64,000 nucleotides of DNA, taken from positions 78,978 to 142,977 of the forward strand of contig PPDH01000028.1 of NCBI GenBank assembly GCA_002899765.1, in the 5' to 3' direction. Below, in pieces: positions 17,019 through 25,519 of this stretch; position 1 is the first letter of the stretch, and each line of letters begins with the position of its first letter. Below the pieces are notes generated by a model, which was not told the DNA's origin, made no database searches, and saw nothing but the letters and a program-made list of their open reading frames with translations. Made by a program: the position numbers and the translations under genes. The stretch is from Sulfurimonas sp. Its GTDB lineage: Bacteria > Campylobacterota > Campylobacteria > Campylobacterales > Sulfurimonadaceae.

Positions 17019-18769
17019 TCTTTTGCTCCCAGTGTTCTGATATCTATATCCTTTATCCACAATATTGTAGCAACTTGCAGCAACTTTTGTGTTACGTCGT
17101 AGGCGAATGCGCTGTCATTGATAAGCGATGTCGCCATCTTGGAGTCAATCTTCTTCTCTCGTATGAGCGTGTCAATTCTGCTGTTTTTTATGTTATCCAA
17201 CGCCTTTGTGCTCTCTCTTAGAAGCTCGATAGTAGAGATAACATCCAAATCATCGTCATGCTCTTTTAACTTCTCTATAGCATCAATGGTCTTAGCAATG
17301 TAAACCCTTAAGTTGTCGTACTCCTCTTTAACAGATTGGTTTTTTGATTTGGAGTAGTAAAAGATGTTTTTTTGCAGATCTCTCATGTTTTTTAAAGCCT
17401 CTACTATCTCGCGTGAAGCAAGCTTTAAGTCGTAAACCCTATTTTGGTCATCTTCGTTCATGTTCTCCTGAGAAAGCGTTGCATAGTGAATAATATCGCC
17501 GTAGAGCGACTTAATCTTGCTCGCATAAAACTCGCTTACATCCGTATTTATAGCTATTTCCGAATTTTTCACAACCCCTTCTATATCTTTGTTTCCTATA
17601 AACTCGTGACGGTGTAAAAACATGGAGTGCGAGATTGCCTCAATAGCGCTGTTGTAGAGGTGGCTTATCTCTTTTTTTATAGACTCAATCGCCGCGTCGG
17701 GCACGTTGATAACGATATTGTCAAGATAGAGAGGCTTTAGCGCATAAATATTCACCTCTATAAAAAGCGTCTCTAAATACTTTACAAGTCTGTGAGTAAA
17801 AGGAGATACTATTATTACCCCGATAAGATTAAAAATAGTGTGGAAAAGTGCAAGCTTCATGGCATAATCATTTTCGCTAATACCAATATTAAATGCCAAA
17901 AATGTCGTCAAATTACTCAGCGGATATAGGAAAAGTATCGCTACAGATGCGGTTATGATGTTAAAGATAAAGTGCGCAACCGCGACTCTCTTACCGTTTG
18001 AATTTGATGAGATAGCACCAAGAACCGCCGTAATCGTCGTACCGACATTTGCACCGATTGCCAGCTCAATCGCATTGATATACACAATCTGGTTTGTTGC
18101 AAGAGCCGTAATGATAAGCGCCATGGTAGCACTGCTTGACTGCATGATTACGGTTGCGAGCACTCCAAGAGAGATATACACCAAAGCACCCAAATATCCC
18201 TCAACCGCGAACTTTGACATGTCAAGAGTCTTTTGCAAGACCTCAAAACCGTCTTTCATGTAATCAATCCCAAGAAAAACAAATCCAAGCCCAAGAAGTA
18301 TCTTTCCAACTCCCTGATAACTCTTGCTATCAGCAAACTTAAGTACTGCGCCAAAGATTATCATAGGCATTGCATAAGTCGCTATGTCTATCTTTACGCC
18401 AAATGACGAAACTATCCAGGCTGTTGTCGTCGTTCCTATGTTTGAGCCGAATATTACCCCGATAGCACCGCTAAGTGTGATAAGCTCTGCGCTTAAAAAT
18501 GAGATAATGATAACCGAAACTAAAGAGGAACTCTGCATAAGAGCAGTTGCGATAACCCCAGTACCTATAGCTTTTGGCAGGGTATCGGTACTAACCTGTA
18601 AAGCTTTTTCAAGCACCCCTCCGCTAAAGAGTTTAAAACCGTCCTCCATAAAAAGCATACCGACCAAAAATATAGCAACCCCGGCTATAATGATTTTGTA
18701 GTCGTCGCTGTAAAAGACCACAAATGCAAGGAAAAGCAAAAAAAACTGAAAATAGTACTTTTTAAACAT
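17015..18769 (-). CDS. Na/Pi cotransporter family protein with PhoU-like tail
   Basis: 584 residues. Two repeated Na/Pi-cotransport units occupy roughly 20-170 and 190-330, each with the GxxxTAxxQSSS-type motif: GVIATALMQSSSLVSV and GVLATVIMQSSSATMALI, plus FGSNIGTTTTAW and IGANVGTTITAV. A cytoplasmic PhoU-like helical domain fills about 350-584. Substrate is probably phosphate with sodium, but members of this family also act in other contexts. A short coiled-coil gene is coupled at its end. The region upstream contains only a gene relic. Confidence 0.88.
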   Translation of the reverse strand: MFKKYYFQFFLLFLAFVVFYSDDYKIIIAGVAIFLVGMLFMEDGFKLFSGGVLEKALQVSTDTLPKAIGTGVIATALMQSSSLVSVIIISFLSAELITLSGAIGVIFGSNIGTTTTAWIVSSFGVKIDIATYAMPMIIFGAVLKFADSKSYQGVGKILLGLGFVFLGIDYMKDGFEVLQKTLDMSKFAVEGYLGALVYISLGVLATVIMQSSSATMALIITALATNQIVYINAIELAIGANVGTTITAVLGAISSNSNGKRVAVAHFIFNIITASVAILFLYPLSNLTTFLAFNIGISENDYAMKLALFHTIFNLIGVIIVSPFTHRLVKYLETLFIEVNIYALKPLYLDNIVINVPDAAIESIKKEISHLYNSAIEAISHSMFLHRHEFIGNKDIEGVVKNSEIAINTDVSEFYASKIKSLYGDIIHYATLSQENMNEDDQNRVYDLKLASREIVEALKNMRDLQKNIFYYSKSKNQSVKEEYDNLRVYIAKTIDAIEKLKEHDDDLDVISTIELLRESTKALDNIKNSRIDTLIREKKIDSKMATSLINDSAFAYDVTQKLLQVATILWIKDIDIRTLGAKE

Positions 18770-18839
18770 TAACGACCTTAAATAAAATAACTCTGATTCA
18801 GCATACTACTATCTTTTGTTTTAAATTTGCTTTTTTATT

Positions 18840-19035
18840 TTTTTGAAAAAACCTACGGCATTAACCTCTCCAATAGCTCGAAGAAGAAATAAAACCGATA
18901 ATAGCCATCCTATATAAACTATAAAATCTAAACCAAAGATATCAAAAGCTTGGAAGGATTGAGAAGTCGCACACCATCATTAGTAAGCAATGCCTTATCA
19001 AGACCGCTTTTTCCGCCAAGAGCCAACCTAGACTT
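18840..19035 (-). pseudogene. Relic of a DUF3995 membrane protein gene
   Basis: The minus strand encodes two frame-broken pieces that align with the intact DUF3995 gene at 28979-29389. One is LGGKSGLDKALL then, in another frame, TNDGVRLLNPSK (intact copy: FGGKIGLDKSLP, PDGKRLLNPAK). The other is GWLLSVLFLLRAIGEVNAVG (intact: GWAICIVFLLRSIGEFNTVG). The middle part is deleted and both ends are missing. The 342-base gap between the transporter and the next gene holds this relic and a sigma-54-like promoter. Confidence 0.75.
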
Positions 19036-19052
19036 AAACAATTATAACAATA

Positions 19053-19070
19053 TTGGAATTATTATTGCTT
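19053..19070 (+). promoter_or_regulatory. Sigma-54-like promoter
   Basis: TTGG at 19053-19056 and TTGC at 19065-19068 give GG-N10-GC, the -24/-12 spacing of RpoN promoters. It lies about 44 bases upstream of the ATG at 19112. Confidence 0.6.
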
Positions 19071-19111
19071 GTTATATTTTAATAAAATCGTTTAAACTAA
19101 AAGGAGTAGAA

Positions 19112-19594
19112 ATGAATATCCAGTCAATTCCCGTTAGCTCATTAATAGCACTTGATATGCCTCAAAAGAAAATTTTTGATTCAAACATAAAAGATATTAA
19201 AAATACCCTTGAAGAGCCTAGCGAATCACAAAGGCAACAGGCACTTGAACAACAGGCGCAAACAAAAGCACATACCGTTTATCGCTCAGGAAACAATATT
19301 ATAGGAGTACTTTGGGCTGATGGGAGTGTCGGTTTTGGCAGTAATTCATCAGTAGCAAGCGAAGCTATAAACAATGCATATAATTCTAATGAATTACAAA
19401 ACCTAAAGGGTGAAGCTTTAACAGAAAAACTTGCACAAATTATCGACAAAGCTTTTTCAAAATACGGTTCCGGTGTCGATGCCCAAACTTATGCACCAAA
19501 CGATGCGCCAAATCGTGGATATTTATCACATCAAATCGACTGGATGCAAGACTACCCCTTATCAACAAAGCGGCTTGATAATATTTATGCCTAA
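19112..19594 (+). CDS. Unknown 160-residue protein behind a sigma-54-like promoter
   Basis: The ATG at 19112 has AAGGAG at 19101-19106. An earlier in-frame ATG at 18950 would run through the DUF3995 relic and is rejected. The protein is soluble: a short N-terminal segment (MNIQSIPVSSLIAL), a Gln/Glu-rich helix (SESQRQQALEQQAQ), then a compact domain with HTVYRSGNNIIGVLWADGSVGFG (beta strands) and helical ELQNLKGEALTEKLAQIIDKAF. There is no signal peptide. The family is not recognised. The short N-terminal style resembles the other two sigma-54-linked genes at 21663-22253 and 31584-32588. A link to flagella is a guess based on RpoN use in this group. Confidence 0.7.
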   Translation: MNIQSIPVSSLIALDMPQKKIFDSNIKDIKNTLEEPSESQRQQALEQQAQTKAHTVYRSGNNIIGVLWADGSVGFGSNSSVASEAINNAYNSNELQNLKGEALTEKLAQIIDKAFSKYGSGVDAQTYAPNDAPNRGYLSHQIDWMQDYPLSTKRLDNIYA

Positions 19595-19630
19595 TAGATA
19601 ACACTTCCGCCTACTGTTTATGTTTGAGTA

Positions 19631-20398
19631 TCATTTAAAATAACTGTTATAAAACTGTTTTGCCGTTCTTGCACTTTTGCTTGCCCTGCTTTGTGCAAAG
19701 CGAAGAGCCTCTACATGTAGAAGTTCTCTATCGCCTTTGTACTCTTTGAAGTAGCTCTCAACTACTGCTAAATACTCTGCTTGAGAGCCGTGATAAAAAG
19801 AGAGCCATAGTCCAAATCTGTCACTTAGCGAAATCTTCTCTTCTACGCTGTCGCCGTAATGTATCTCACCGTTATTGCCTATTTTCGTGCCCTCGTTGTC
19901 GCTATGATACTCTGTAATAAGATGTCTTCTGTTTGATGTTGCATATATTTTTACATTCTCAGGCGGAGACTCTATAGAGCCTTCTAAAATTCTTTTTAAA
20001 CCCTTATACCCTTTTTCACCCTCTTCAAACGACAAGTCATCGCAAAAGATTATAAACTTATACGGCAGATGACGAATCATGTCGGATATCTCTATCAAAT
20101 CGTCCAAATCCTCTCTGTCTATCTCGATAAGACGCAATCCTTTGGAGGCATAACTGTTTAAAAGAGCTTTGATAAGTGAAGATTTTCCGGTTCCTCTTGC
20201 TCCCCATAAAAGTACATTGTTTGAGGGCAAATTGCCTAAAAAACGCTCCGTATTTTTAATAAGTTCCTCTTTTTGCCTCTCTATTCCAACTAAGTCGTCA
20301 AATATGATATTTTCTATGTATTTTACGGGTTTTAAAAACTCTTTTTTTGCCCGCCAGATAGCTGCATTATAATCTTTAAAATCAATTCTATTATTCAC
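19631..20398 (-). CDS. DUF815 P-loop ATPase
   Basis: An AAA+-like ATPase of 255 residues, COG2607 type. Walker A GARGTGKSSLIKAL is at about 66-79 and Walker B FIIFCDDLSF at about 115-124. The sensor-like motif IYATSNRRHLI precedes a DRFGLWLSF segment typical of DUF815. The cellular role is unknown. The gene overlaps the end of ybaK by 8 bases and is probably co-transcribed with it. Confidence 0.82.
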   Translation of the reverse strand: MNNRIDFKDYNAAIWRAKKEFLKPVKYIENIIFDDLVGIERQKEELIKNTERFLGNLPSNNVLLWGARGTGKSSLIKALLNSYASKGLRLIEIDREDLDDLIEISDMIRHLPYKFIIFCDDLSFEEGEKGYKGLKRILEGSIESPPENVKIYATSNRRHLITEYHSDNEGTKIGNNGEIHYGDSVEEKISLSDRFGLWLSFYHGSQAEYLAVVESYFKEYKGDRELLHVEALRFAQSRASKSARTAKQFYNSYFK

Positions 20399-20861
20399 TT
20401 TTTATATCCTCAAATTTAGCGTTTGTAAGTGTTTTTAAATCATCTGCTCTTAGTTCGACTTCCAACCCTCTTTTACCTGCACTGACAAAAATACTTAAGA
20501 AATCGCGTGCGGTTGAGTCTATGATAGTTTTTAACCTCTTTTTCTGCCCTATCGGGCTGACTCCGCCCAAAATATAGCCTGTCGTCTTTTGAACGTCTTG
20601 CGCATCTGCCATAGCCGCTTTTTTTGCACCGAATGTTTTTGCAACGGCTTTCATGCTTAGTTTTGAAGAGACGGGAACTACGGCAACGACTAACTCTTTT
20701 GTATCGATAGCAACAACCAAAGTCTTGAACACTCTTTGAGTTGAAATGCCGAGTTTCTCAGCCGCTTCATCGCCGTAAGAGTCACAAGAGCTGTCATGAG
20801 TATAGTGATGTACTTTATGCTCTATTTTACTTTTTTTAAGAAGGTCTATACACGGTGTCAT
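20391..20861 (-). CDS. ybaK: Cys-tRNA(Pro) deacylase YbaK/EbsC
   Basis: Editing-domain protein of 156 residues that hydrolyses Cys-tRNA(Pro). Diagnostic features are QRVFKTLVV with the catalytic Lys, VVAVVPVSSKLSMKAVAKTFG, and GYILGGVSPIGQKKRL. Its length and order match E. coli YbaK. It acts in the cytoplasm to preserve translation fidelity. It overlaps the DUF815 ATPase by 8 bases; the beta-lactamase gene upstream on the same strand ends 47 bases before it. Confidence 0.9.
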   Translation of the reverse strand: MTPCIDLLKKSKIEHKVHHYTHDSSCDSYGDEAAEKLGISTQRVFKTLVVAIDTKELVVAVVPVSSKLSMKAVAKTFGAKKAAMADAQDVQKTTGYILGGVSPIGQKKRLKTIIDSTARDFLSIFVSAGKRGLEVELRADDLKTLTNAKFEDIKSE

Positions 20862-20907
20862 ATTGTTTTATATCTTTTTTCTAATTTTACATCAATTTTG
20901 TAACCGC

Positions 20908-21627
20908 TTATCTTTTCAAATACTCCAAAGCTATTTTCTTAGCCTTCGCTCCGTTTGCGCCTTCGCCTTTTATGTTAAAAGCAAAAACGGTAGTTTTATC
21001 ACGGTTTTGCACAAAACCCACAAACCAACCTGCTCCGCCGCAGCTTCCTGTTTTTCCACCGAGTCTATAAGTATCGCTTTTTTCTAAAGTGATAATATCT
21101 TTAGCCGTCTCCATTACATGTTGCGGCATTTCTAAGTTATTACGCATAAGCCGCGCTAGAAAATCAACCTGTTCGTTTAGAGAGATTTTGAGGCTTCCAT
21201 TTCCAAGCCAAAAGTCCGTAATAGTATTGGAAGTATCCGCATTGCCGTACTGAGCTCTGCTCACATACTCTCGCATCCTCTTTTCGCCTATGCGACTAGC
21301 CAACTCTTGATAAAACCAAACGGCAGATACGGCTATGGCAGAATGCATAGTATGGTCACGGTTCCACACTTCATACTCCCGTTTTACCCCATCCCACTTT
21401 ATAACCTCATTCTCATCTTTAACGACTCCGCTATCAAGAGCTATCATAGAGTTAAGGATTTTAAAAGTAGAACACGGACTAAACCTCTCATCTGCCCTTA
21501 TTCCAAAAACTGTTTTTTCTGAACTGTTCAAATCCAATATAACCGCACTTCCGTCATACTTGCCGAAATTCGGCTCTAAAGCATAAAGCGGTAAAATAAA
21601 TATAAATAAAATCAATAATTTTGACAT
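20908..21627 (-). CDS. Class D (OXA-type) beta-lactamase
   Basis: Periplasmic serine beta-lactamase of 239 residues. Signal peptide MSKLLILFIFILPLYA. Class D landmarks are complete: STFK (residues about 53-56; Ser nucleophile and carbamylated Lys), SAV, YGN, the FWLG tryptophan loop, and KTG within GGKTGSCGGAGWFVGF. Class D enzymes are chromosomal in many Campylobacterota (OXA-61 relatives in Campylobacter), so this need not be an acquired resistance gene. No integron or insertion-sequence signal is seen nearby. The substrate range cannot be told from sequence. Confidence 0.93.
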   Translation of the reverse strand: MSKLLILFIFILPLYALEPNFGKYDGSAVILDLNSSEKTVFGIRADERFSPCSTFKILNSMIALDSGVVKDENEVIKWDGVKREYEVWNRDHTMHSAIAVSAVWFYQELASRIGEKRMREYVSRAQYGNADTSNTITDFWLGNGSLKISLNEQVDFLARLMRNNLEMPQHVMETAKDIITLEKSDTYRLGGKTGSCGGAGWFVGFVQNRDKTTVFAFNIKGEGANGAKAKKIALEYLKR

Positions 21628-21662
21628 GTGAAAAATCTACAAACTTTCTATTTTTTAAAAAC

Positions 21663-22253
21663 TTAACTTTTTACGCCCAATATACTCATTAACTCTTGTA
21701 TATTAGAGTCATTGTCCATTTTTTGCATCATGCTTTGATGCACTTTTTGAGTGTAGGAGTCGTTCAAGATAACCTTTTCATAGTAGTCTTGTTTGGATGT
21801 TATGCCATTTTCTTCTAAAGCTTCCTTGAAATAGCTCTGCAAAGATGTCATATAATCGGTAATTTTTTTGTTATGCTGTGTTGTGAATTTCTCTTTATCA
21901 AGCATCTCTTGATGTGTGGGGTCATTTTTCAGATACTCTTTTATCTGTGCTTTTTCACCTCCAGAGAGAGTATTATCATTAGTCATGGTTCCGACAAAGT
22001 TCCAAAAATCACGGTTTATTCCGCCTACCACACTAGAGGATGGGATATACTCGTTTAACCATGAAGGCAGAGAAAAAGCTTCAAGAGGAAGAGTATCTGC
22101 CTCTGCCAACTCTTTTGCCTCTTTTGAAATAGTAACGCTATCAGTCTTTACATGTACATCTTGCGATGACTCCATATCTCTGGTGCTTGAGCCGTTATTA
22201 CGAGAATAAGTATTATAAGCATTGTACATGTTGTTTGAGTTATTCACAGTCAT
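21663..22253 (-). CDS. Unknown 196-residue protein behind a sigma-54-like promoter
   Basis: A soluble protein without signal peptide. The Asn/Tyr/Ser-rich N terminus (NNSNNMYNAYNTYSRNN) is followed by KTDSVTISKEAKELAE, a short motif type seen in several secreted or flagella-linked proteins of this group. A helical domain from about 70 to 196 contains LPSWLNEYIP and repeated polar helices ending MQELMSILGV-like (NIQELMSILGVKS). The start has AAGGAGAT just upstream. A GG-N10-GC promoter sits about 45 bases upstream. No function is recognised. Confidence 0.7.
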   Translation of the reverse strand: MTVNNSNNMYNAYNTYSRNNGSSTRDMESSQDVHVKTDSVTISKEAKELAEADTLPLEAFSLPSWLNEYIPSSSVVGGINRDFWNFVGTMTNDNTLSGGEKAQIKEYLKNDPTHQEMLDKEKFTTQHNKKITDYMTSLQSYFKEALEENGITSKQDYYEKVILNDSYTQKVHQSMMQKMDNDSNIQELMSILGVKS

Positions 22254-22294
22254 GTTGCATCTCCTTGCTACAAATAATCATTTCCGTTATTTTT

Positions 22295-22312
22295 AAGCAA
22301 CTTTTATGCCTA
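22295..22312 (-). promoter_or_regulatory. Sigma-54-like promoter
   Basis: Read on the minus strand: AGGCATAAAAGTTGC, with GG at 22310-22309 and GC at 22298-22297, separated by 10 bases. This is close to the RpoN consensus TGGCAC-N5-TTGC. It precedes the 196-residue unknown gene. Confidence 0.65.
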
Positions 22313-22335
22313 AAAAATGAGTGTTTATTTAAAAT

Positions 22336-22560
22336 CTATTTGGATGCTATCTTCATAGCAAGCTTGCGGGCAAAAGGAAATACAAGCAATATAGTCGGAA
22401 ATGCAATAGCATACGCGACTAACCATGCATGTATCCAAATTGAGACAAAATTATCTACTAACCCTAAGTTAATAAATGTAATCGCTCCCGACATGATAAA
22501 ACTCATAAAACCCGAGAGCAAAAGTGCCTGAACCTGATGAAGATATTTTACTGAAACCAT
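22336..22560 (-). CDS. DUF2798 two-helix membrane protein
   Basis: 74 residues with two membrane helices: ALLLSGFMSFIMSGAITFIN and WLVAYAIAFPTILLVFPFA, matching the short DUF2798 family (pattern LLSGxMSxxMSG...N.G and W...W.xAYxIAFPxxL). A basic tail (ARKLAMKIASK) faces the cytoplasm. The function is unknown. It lies 12 bases after the RhuM gene on the same strand and could be read from the same mRNA. Confidence 0.78.
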   Translation of the reverse strand: MVSVKYLHQVQALLLSGFMSFIMSGAITFINLGLVDNFVSIWIHAWLVAYAIAFPTILLVFPFARKLAMKIASK

Positions 22561-22572
22561 TTTTTTCCTTCG

Positions 22573-23571
22573 TTATTTTTCGCGTTGCAATTCTAAAAGT
22601 TGTTTATCAAAATCACTTAAATATTCTCTATCTTGAACAACTCTATATTTTTCATATTCATCCAAAGCTAGCGCAACCGCTACTTCATGAGAGATTTTGC
22701 CTTTATGTTCTAATACTTCTTTTTCATTGAACTGTAAAAAAGCATCAAGTTTTGCCACCCAATCTTTCATGTACATTACTTGTTTGTTTTTGGCTTGAAA
22801 CTCGGCATAGTCAAGATACATCGTTACGATTCGATTGAAAAAGTCTAACTCTTCTAACGAGAGGTAATTTTTGGCTACAGCCACATCGGCTCTTCTGATT
22901 TTTCCATGTGGTGAATTTTTCCAACTTGTAAGCCCCATGTTTTGCTTATTGCTACCCACTCTGTTGTAAATAATTTCAGCGGCTGTTTCACCAACTATTG
23001 CGAAGTGGAGCTTATTTTGCACGGTTGCAAAAAACTCCTTACTTATCTCATGATTTGGGTCATAGTCCGCACTACACTGTGCATAAATATCGGTAATCTT
23101 TTGATAAAGTCTTCTTTCACTGCTTCGTACATCTCGAATTCTCTCTAACTGTTCATCAAAATAATCTTTACCAAATATCTGCCTTGGGTCTTTGAGTCGC
23201 TCATCATCCATGGTAAAACCCTTGATGATAAACTCTTTGAGGTGTGCTGTAGCCCACTGACGAAATCTTGTCCCTTGAAGTGATTTGACTCTATAGCCTA
23301 CAGAGATAATTACATCAAGGTTATAGTACTTTATAGGCTTGTCTGAATGAGCAAAGTGCAAATTTTGCACATTGCTTTTTTCTTCTAGTTCACCCTCTTT
23401 AAAAATATTATTAATATGTTTTGTGACAACTGTTCTATCTCGTCCAAAAAGTTATGCCATTTGTATTTGTGTAAGCCATACCGTTTCGTCTTGCACTAGA
23501 ACATCTACCTTGATTTTTCCATTTTCAGACTTATAGAGTAAAAACTCTGTTGGTTGTAGTTGTTTATCCAT
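22573..23571 (-). pseudogene. RhuM-family protein gene interrupted by an in-frame TAA
   Basis: A 333-codon frame starting at 23571 (ATG, preceded by GGGG). The N terminus (TVWLTQIQMA) and the sequence after the stop (LFGRDRTVVTKHINNIFKEGEL) together form the conserved RhuM N-terminal wHTH-like region. They are split by TAA at 23452-23454 (codon 40). The rest carries the family core YYNLDVIISVGYRVKSLQGTRFRQWAT and the C-terminal FAIVGETAAEIIYNRV and KIRRADVAVAKNYLSLEEL. RhuM proteins occur on pathogenicity and defence islands; their mechanism is unknown. Relatives usually have Glu or Gln at the stop position. Internal initiation at the ATG-like codon near 23370 would give a 265-residue form. 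Confidence 0.8.
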
Positions 23572-23980
23572 CTATTCCCCCAAGATATTTACTATCAGAT
23601 TTATCACGGTTTCTTTTTGTTGCGGGTCGCTTTTGGCAGTCATCAAAATCCAAAACGAACTTTGCTTCTTTTGGCTCAATGTTTACATATAATAAGTATT
23701 CATTGTATCTTTGGATTTGTAGTAGCGATATAGTCTCGTTTAACTCTTTAAGCTCTTTTTGAACTGTTGCATTTTTTGCAACAACTGATTTTTTATCAAG
23801 TTCACCCTCTTTGAAAATATTTTTTATATGTCTTGAGATAACAGACTTATCTCTATCAAAAAGCAATTCCATCTGCTTCTGACTCAGCCATACAGTATCA
23901 TTTTCAAGTGATACATCAAGCTTTATCTCTCCGTTTATATCTTTGTAGATGATTATGTCTGACTTGATTTGATTATTCAT
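23564..23980 (-). CDS. Truncated RhuM-like N-terminal domain with unrelated tail
   Basis: 138 residues. The first 70 or so are a RhuM N terminus (VWLSQKQMELLFDRDKSVISRHIKNIFKEGEL, then KKSVVAKNATVQ), a divergent paralogue of the adjacent gene. After ATVQ the expected catalytic-core sequence is absent and is replaced by about 65 residues (KELKELNETISLLQIQRYNE onward) with no RhuM similarity. It overlaps the next RhuM start by 8 bases. It may be a deletion-fusion remnant or a regulator that retains only the DNA-binding part. Confidence 0.6.
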   Translation of the reverse strand: MNNQIKSDIIIYKDINGEIKLDVSLENDTVWLSQKQMELLFDRDKSVISRHIKNIFKEGELDKKSVVAKNATVQKELKELNETISLLQIQRYNEYLLYVNIEPKEAKFVLDFDDCQKRPATKRNRDKSDSKYLGGIDG

Positions 23981-23990
23981 TGTCTTTTCC

Positions 23991-24830
23991 TTATTTCAAA
24001 CTATCTTTACTGCTCAAAGTTTTTTTCTTCTCGCTGGCAAGCTTTCTCTCTACTTTTTTGATGTCTTCTTCAGGTTTTACATTTTCAGGGGTTATACCAC
24101 GAGAGATGAGCGTATCTCTTACCGCTTTGTTGTTTGTTACATGTTCGTTTGAAATTTGATTTTCACTTTTCATGCCTTTTTCTTTTGCATTGTAAATAGT
24201 GATTTCCGTTGCAAACTCTTTTGCCTTGAGTAAAATTGTAGGCATAAAATCGGCTAAAGGTTTGTTTTTTATATTCCATTTCTCTTTCATCTGTGCCGTT
24301 GTACGATTAAAAAGTGCTTGGTCGCCTTTGCTTCTGATGAGTGCAAAATTGTCATTGCCTCCCGTTTGTTCATAAATCACTTTTGAGAGTTCTTTTTCCG
24401 TTTGAGCCAATTTAACTCTAGCCTCTACTCTATCGTTTTCCAGTAATCTCTGTTCAATAAGTTCGGCTTTTCTTGTTTGAAGAGCGAAGTAAGTTTGTGC
24501 GAAAGCAATCTGCTCTTTTTTGCTGTCACCATTTTGAGCTATGAGATAACACGCATAGCGGGTAAGCATGATATCATCAACTTCTTTTTTTGCACCAGAA
24601 CCTATTTCAACCATTTTGTTGACATCAACAAAATGGTCTGCAATATTTTGACCCGAGACTTCACAAGCAGTTTTTGCTTTTGAGATAGCATTTTGAAAAT
24701 TACGCCATTCGGTATAACCAAGTAGCTGTTGTAAATCTCTTGCAAACCAAAACTCAACTTTGTCATCTGTTTGATTTGCAAAATCTTCAAAATTTTTAGT
24801 CAGACTATGGATAACTTCTTTTTCTATCAT
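23991..24830 (-). CDS. dinD: DNA-damage-inducible protein D (DinD family)
   Basis: 279 residues. The BRO-N-like beginning (VEFWFARDLQQLLGYTEWRNFQNAISKA) and GAKKEVDDIMLTRYACYLIAQNGDSKK are diagnostic of DinD. The C-terminal half carries ALIRSKGDQALF and KPLADFMPTILLKAKEFATEIT. E. coli DinD is SOS-induced and inhibits RecA filament activity; the same role here is possible but untested. It is 10 bases upstream of the truncated RhuM gene and on the same strand, so the three accessory genes probably form one transcript. No LexA box was identified. Confidence 0.88.
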   Translation of the reverse strand: MIEKEVIHSLTKNFEDFANQTDDKVEFWFARDLQQLLGYTEWRNFQNAISKAKTACEVSGQNIADHFVDVNKMVEIGSGAKKEVDDIMLTRYACYLIAQNGDSKKEQIAFAQTYFALQTRKAELIEQRLLENDRVEARVKLAQTEKELSKVIYEQTGGNDNFALIRSKGDQALFNRTTAQMKEKWNIKNKPLADFMPTILLKAKEFATEITIYNAKEKGMKSENQISNEHVTNNKAVRDTLISRGITPENVKPEEDIKKVERKLASEKKKTLSSKDSLK

Positions 24831-24916
24831 CGATGCACTCCAAAGATCAAATAATTACAAACATATTAGCAAGAAAAACAGATAGTAATAAAAAATATTG
24901 CAATTTGTCATATTAA

Positions 24917-25489
24917 TCAGTGAACCCTTGCAGTATCGACTAAAAACTCCATCCCAACTCGTCCAATGTTCTCTAAATGAATATGATTTTTCTCATCAAT
25001 ATTTTCGTCATTCACATATACATGTTTTATCTCTAAAATCAAAGGCTCGTATCTGTTATTTAATTCTACTGTTTTGACAAATTCACAAAATAAAGCACAC
25101 TTTGCATCTTCAACCATCGGTGTAAAATCCGCTAAAACGCTCTTTGTTTTAATGCCGAATTTTTCACATTCGCTTATCTCTTTTGGCAGATTTTCGCTTG
25201 TCTTTATCAAATCTTGCAACAACTCTTTATGAGCCAGATTTATGGTGCAGAGCCTGTTCTTGAGAATATTTGCAAAGGTATCTTTGAACTCTTGCGTATC
25301 CTCTTTTTTTGCGATGGAGACCATCACGAGAGGCGGCTCGGAACTCAAAGGGGAAAAATAACTAAACGGTGCAAGGTTGACAACACCCTCATCTTCTGTA
25401 GTTATCCAAGCGATAGGACGAGGGAAAATTGTATTGCTCATCACGCTGTATTTTTTTGATTCGCTTAGGGTTGAGAAATTTAAAATCAT
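24917..25489 (-). CDS. Flavin reductase-like domain protein
   Basis: 190 residues with the FMN-binding split-barrel pattern: FPRPIAWITTEDEGVVNLAPFSYFSPLSSEPPLVMVSI near the N terminus, then FKDTFANILKNRLCTINLA. Members bind FMN and reduce it with NAD(P)H or act as flavoproteins. No partner monooxygenase is nearby. It ends 86 bases before dinD's start and begins 30 bases after the ApeA-like gene, so it could be read from the end of the defence operon. A housekeeping role is equally likely. Confidence 0.85.
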   Translation of the reverse strand: MILNFSTLSESKKYSVMSNTIFPRPIAWITTEDEGVVNLAPFSYFSPLSSEPPLVMVSIAKKEDTQEFKDTFANILKNRLCTINLAHKELLQDLIKTSENLPKEISECEKFGIKTKSVLADFTPMVEDAKCALFCEFVKTVELNNRYEPLILEIKHVYVNDENIDEKNHIHLENIGRVGMEFLVDTARVH

Positions 25490-25519
25490 TTTAATACCTT
25501 TTGTTCTATGTGTTCAAGT

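Noticed and set aside
18950-19111. Longer N terminus for the 160-residue gene
   Set aside because: The extension runs antisense through the DUF3995 relic and the sigma-54-like promoter; the ribosome site supports ATG 19112.
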